15,535 nucleotides of DNA from an uncultured Bacillota bacterium (GTDB taxonomy: Bacteria; Bacillota; Clostridia; Peptostreptococcales; Anaerovoracaceae), in NCBI GenBank assembly GCA_946546075.1, contig CAMNNV010000012.1, forward strand, positions 1 to 15,535, given 5' to 3'. The translations under genes were made by a program, and so were the position numbers. The stretch's first letter is position 1; every line of letters begins with the position of its first letter. The notes below the pieces were generated by a model. It searched no databases. It had not been told where the DNA came from and saw only the letters and a list, made by a program, of their open reading frames with translations. Positions 13,332 to 15,535 of this stretch are shown here, one piece after another.

Positions 13332-13859
13332 ATGGATCGCAGACAGTCAAAAACAACTTTTAAGATCACAATGGGCGGGATTTATCTCGCCCTCACGCTT
13401 ATATTCCTGTGGGGCGCAGGCTTCGTGCCCGGTATCGAGTTGACCCTATTTGCCTGCAGTTCTTTCTTCACGGCATTCATGCTCCTTGAGGCAGGAGTCG
13501 GTGGATCCGTGCTGATCTTCGCAGCCGCATCCCTGCTGGGCTTCATCCTGCTGCCGAACAAGCTTGCCATGGTTCCCTACGTTTTCTTCTTCGGCTACTA
13601 CGGCATCCTGAAATTCTACATCGAAAAGCTCCGTACTGCTAAGACCCAGGTCGTGGTGAAGCTGCTGTTTTTCGCCGGTATCCTGACGGTCTCCCTCACG
13701 CTGTTCATGAAAGTGCTGGCGTCTTCGGTGACGCTGCCGGACTACCCTGCAGGCGTCCTCATCTCCGGCGGTACTGTGATGCTGTTTCTCTATGATTATA
13801 TCTATACTTACGTGATCAATTTCTATGCCGGCAGGATCCGGCCGAAGTTCCGGCGCTGA
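13332..13859 (+). CDS. Polytopic membrane protein of unknown function
   Basis: The predicted protein has 175 residues, about half of them in hydrophobic segments. Membrane spans are likely near 12-30, 36-54, 56-74, 80-96, 108-128 and 142-165. Short basic loops occur at 1-8 (DRRQSK), around 94-104 (KFYIEKLRTAK) and at the C terminus (GRIRPKFRR), placing those parts in the cytoplasm. The small size and Gly/Phe-rich helices recall DUF2232/ECF S-component-like proteins, but I do not recognise the family and do not claim it. It ends the M20-DUF5685-J operon and converges with clpB. With a J protein immediately upstream it might be a partner or client at the membrane, which is only a positional guess. 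Confidence 0.75.
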   Translation: MDRRQSKTTFKITMGGIYLALTLIFLWGAGFVPGIELTLFACSSFFTAFMLLEAGVGGSVLIFAAASLLGFILLPNKLAMVPYVFFFGYYGILKFYIEKLRTAKTQVVVKLLFFAGILTVSLTLFMKVLASSVTLPDYPAGVLISGGTVMLFLYDYIYTYVINFYAGRIRPKFRR

Positions 13860-13899
13860 GCGGGCTGGCGATAGTACGCACATATGAAACCACAAGAAA

Positions 13900-13923
13900 A
13901 GAGACCGCCGATCGGCGGTCTCT
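13900..13923. terminator. 24-nt palindromic hairpin terminator, chiefly for clpB
   Basis: A perfect inverted repeat runs AGAGACCGCCGA / TCGGCGGTCTCT. On the minus strand it begins 10 nt after the clpB stop and is followed by CTCTTTTCTTG-like T-rich sequence, as expected of an intrinsic terminator. On the plus strand the T-run is poor, so termination of the upstream membrane-protein transcript here would be less efficient. Confidence 0.8.
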
Positions 13924-13933
13924 GTCATTATGA

Positions 13934-15535
13934 CTATTCTGTTGTAAAGGTCAGGTCGTTTCCGTCTGTATCCATGACCACATTGTCACCGTCTTTGATC
14001 GTTCCGCGTATGATCTCCCCTGCGATCTGCGTCTCCACGCTTCTCTGCAGGAATCTCTTGATCGGTCTTGCGCCGTACGCCGGATCATAAGCTTCACGGG
14101 CGATGAACTTCTTAGCCTCGTCGGTCATCCTCATGCTGATATCCTTGTCAGCAAGTCTTCTCTCGATGTCTTTCATGGAGAGTTCGATGATGCCTTCGAT
14201 CTGCTCTTCTGTCAGCGGCGAGAATACGATGATGTCATCGATACGGTTGAGGAATTCCGGTCTGAAGTACTTCTTCGTCTCGTCTTCCACTTTCTGTTTC
14301 ACTTCTTCGGATACGGTGCCGTCCTCCCTGATCCCATCGATCAGGTAGTTGCTGCCGATGTTGGAAGTCATGATGACGATGGTGTTCTTGAAGTCCACCG
14401 TACGTCCCTGGTTATCCGTAAGTCTTCCGTCGTCCAGAAGCTGCAAAAGAATGTTGAACACATCCGGATGCGCTTTCTCGATCTCATCGAAAAGGATGAC
14501 GCTGTACGGCTTACGGCGAACGGCTTCTGTCAGCTGACCGCCTTCATCGTATCCAACGTATCCCGGAGGCGCTCCGACGAGTCTCGAAACGGAGTGCTTC
14601 TCCATGTACTCGGACATATCGATTCTTACCATATTCTTTTCGGAGTCGAACAGTGCTTCCGAAAGTGCCTTGGCAAGTTCTGTCTTACCTACACCGGTAG
14701 GTCCCAGGAAGATGAAGGATCCGATCGGTCTGTGCTCGTCCTTGAGGCCTGCACGGGCTCTGAGGACAGCTTCTGCGACGCTCTTGACGCCTTCTTCCTG
14801 TCCGATGACTCTCTTGTGGAGTATATCAGGAAGTTTCAGGAGTTTCTCACGTTCTGATTCTACTAATTTAGCAACAGGGATACCGGTCCACGCAGAGATG
14901 ACCTCTGCGATCTCTTCTTCTCCGACTTCTTCGCTGAGAAGTCTCTTTTCTTTCGCAGTTTCCGCTTTCTCCTGTTCTTCCTGAAGTTTCTTCTCAAGAT
15001 CAGGCACGGTGCCGTACTTCAGCTGTGCCAGTTTCTCGAGGTCGTAGTTACGTTCTGCTTCTTCCATCTCATGTCTCACCTCATCCAGCTGCTGCTTGAT
15101 GGCTTTGACCTGTACGATGGCCTGCTTCTCTCCTTCCCACTGGGCTCTCATGGCATTGCTCTCATCTCTCAGTTCTGAAAGCTCCTTCTCCAGGTGCTCC
15201 AGACGGGCCTTAGAAGCTTTATCCGTTTCCTTGCTGAGCGCCTGCTTCTCGATTTCCAGCTGCATGATCTTACGGGAGATCTCATCGAGTTCTGACGGCA
15301 TGCTGTCGATCTCTGTCCTGATCTTTGATGCCGCTTCATCCATGAGGTCGATGGCCTTATCCGGCAGGAATCGGTCGCTGATGTACCGGTCGCTCAAAGT
15401 AGCGCAGGCAATCAAAGCGTTGTCGGTGATGCGAACACCGTGGTGTATCTCGAAGCGCTCTTTGAGTCCTCTCAGGATGGAGATGGTATCTTCCACTGTC
15501 GGCTGATCCACCATGACCTTCTGGAATCTTCTCTC
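13934..15535 (-). CDS. clpB: ATP-dependent disaggregase ClpB (5' end beyond the window)
   Basis: ClpB extracts polypeptides from aggregates together with DnaK. The visible 533 residues are the C-terminal part; the frame stays open to base 15535 and begins ERRFQKVMV, within NBD1. About 330 residues, including NBD1 Walker A, are missing relative to a roughly 860-residue ClpB. A long coiled-coil M domain occupies roughly residues 70-190 of the visible part (rich in E, K and Q), which separates it from ClpA and the shorter-linker ClpC. NBD2 has WTGIPVAKL, GPTGVGKTELAKAL (Walker A), VGAPPGYVGYDEGGQLTEAV (pore loop), VILFDEIEKAHPDVF (Walker B) and FRPEFLNRIDDIIVF (arginine finger and sensor region). 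The C-terminal D2 small domain (YDPAYGARPIKRFLQ) is complete. It ends at TAG (13934-13936), before the palindromic terminator. Regulation by CIRCE or CtsR sites cannot be judged because the start is outside. Confidence 0.96.
   Translation of the reverse strand, partial: ERRFQKVMVDQPTVEDTISILRGLKERFEIHHGVRITDNALIACATLSDRYISDRFLPDKAIDLMDEAASKIRTEIDSMPSELDEISRKIMQLEIEKQALSKETDKASKARLEHLEKELSELRDESNAMRAQWEGEKQAIVQVKAIKQQLDEVRHEMEEAERNYDLEKLAQLKYGTVPDLEKKLQEEQEKAETAKEKRLLSEEVGEEEIAEVISAWTGIPVAKLVESEREKLLKLPDILHKRVIGQEEGVKSVAEAVLRARAGLKDEHRPIGSFIFLGPTGVGKTELAKALSEALFDSEKNMVRIDMSEYMEKHSVSRLVGAPPGYVGYDEGGQLTEAVRRKPYSVILFDEIEKAHPDVFNILLQLLDDGRLTDNQGRTVDFKNTIVIMTSNIGSNYLIDGIREDGTVSEEVKQKVEDETKKYFRPEFLNRIDDIIVFSPLTEEQIEGIIELSMKDIERRLADKDISMRMTDEAKKFIAREAYDPAYGARPIKRFLQRSVETQIAGEIIRGTIKDGDNVVMDTDGNDLTFTTE

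Overview
The window looks like chromosomal core sequence from a low-to-mid GC Gram-positive anaerobe of the class Clostridia, possibly an Anaerovoracaceae/Eubacterium-type genome (the family is a guess). The reasons are the rluB-tsaE-tsaB-rimI-tsaD-ydiF gene order, which matches the Bacillus ydiB-ydiF layout, the strong AGGAGG ribosome sites, the DUF815 and DUF5685 proteins, and the absence of any outer-membrane gene. No RNA gene, CRISPR array, insertion sequence or phage gene was seen. Coding density is high and no gene is visibly broken. The first and last genes are cut by the window edges.

Region 1 (1-4715, minus strand) is a tight tRNA-modification/translation operon. It reads in the order rluB-type pseudouridine synthase, tsaE, tsaB, rimI, tsaD, and an ABC-F ATPase of the YdiF type (cut at base 1). 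TsaB, TsaE and TsaD together make the t6A37 transfer machinery; the TsaC/Sua5 partner is not here. Junctions are -13 to +16 nt. Region 2 (4842-6038, plus strand) is a single DUF815 AAA+ ATPase gene, divergent from region 1 and closed by a hairpin terminator that also serves the converging operon.

Region 3 (6072-10343, minus strand) begins with a CCA-adding enzyme. Closely behind it come an exported Ig-like (BIG_2) protein with an odd bipolar C terminus, an ExbB/TolQ/MotA-family proton-channel protein with a 200-residue cytoplasmic extension built on 13-residue repeats, and a small ExbD-like DUF2149 protein carrying the key membrane aspartate. The last three look like one ion-driven membrane machine in an organism that shows no sign of an outer membrane. 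This is the most interesting part of the window.

Region 4 (10554-13859, plus strand) is a four-gene operon. It encodes an M20 metallopeptidase/amidohydrolase, a DUF5685 protein with two aspartate-rich motifs like those of isoprenoid synthases, a J-domain protein with a cysteine-cluster tail, and a polytopic membrane protein. Region 5 (13934-15535, minus strand) is the C-terminal two thirds of the disaggregase ClpB, with a hairpin terminator shared by the converging gene ends. No stretch longer than about 175 bases lacks a gene; the longest gap (10344-10553) holds two divergent promoters.
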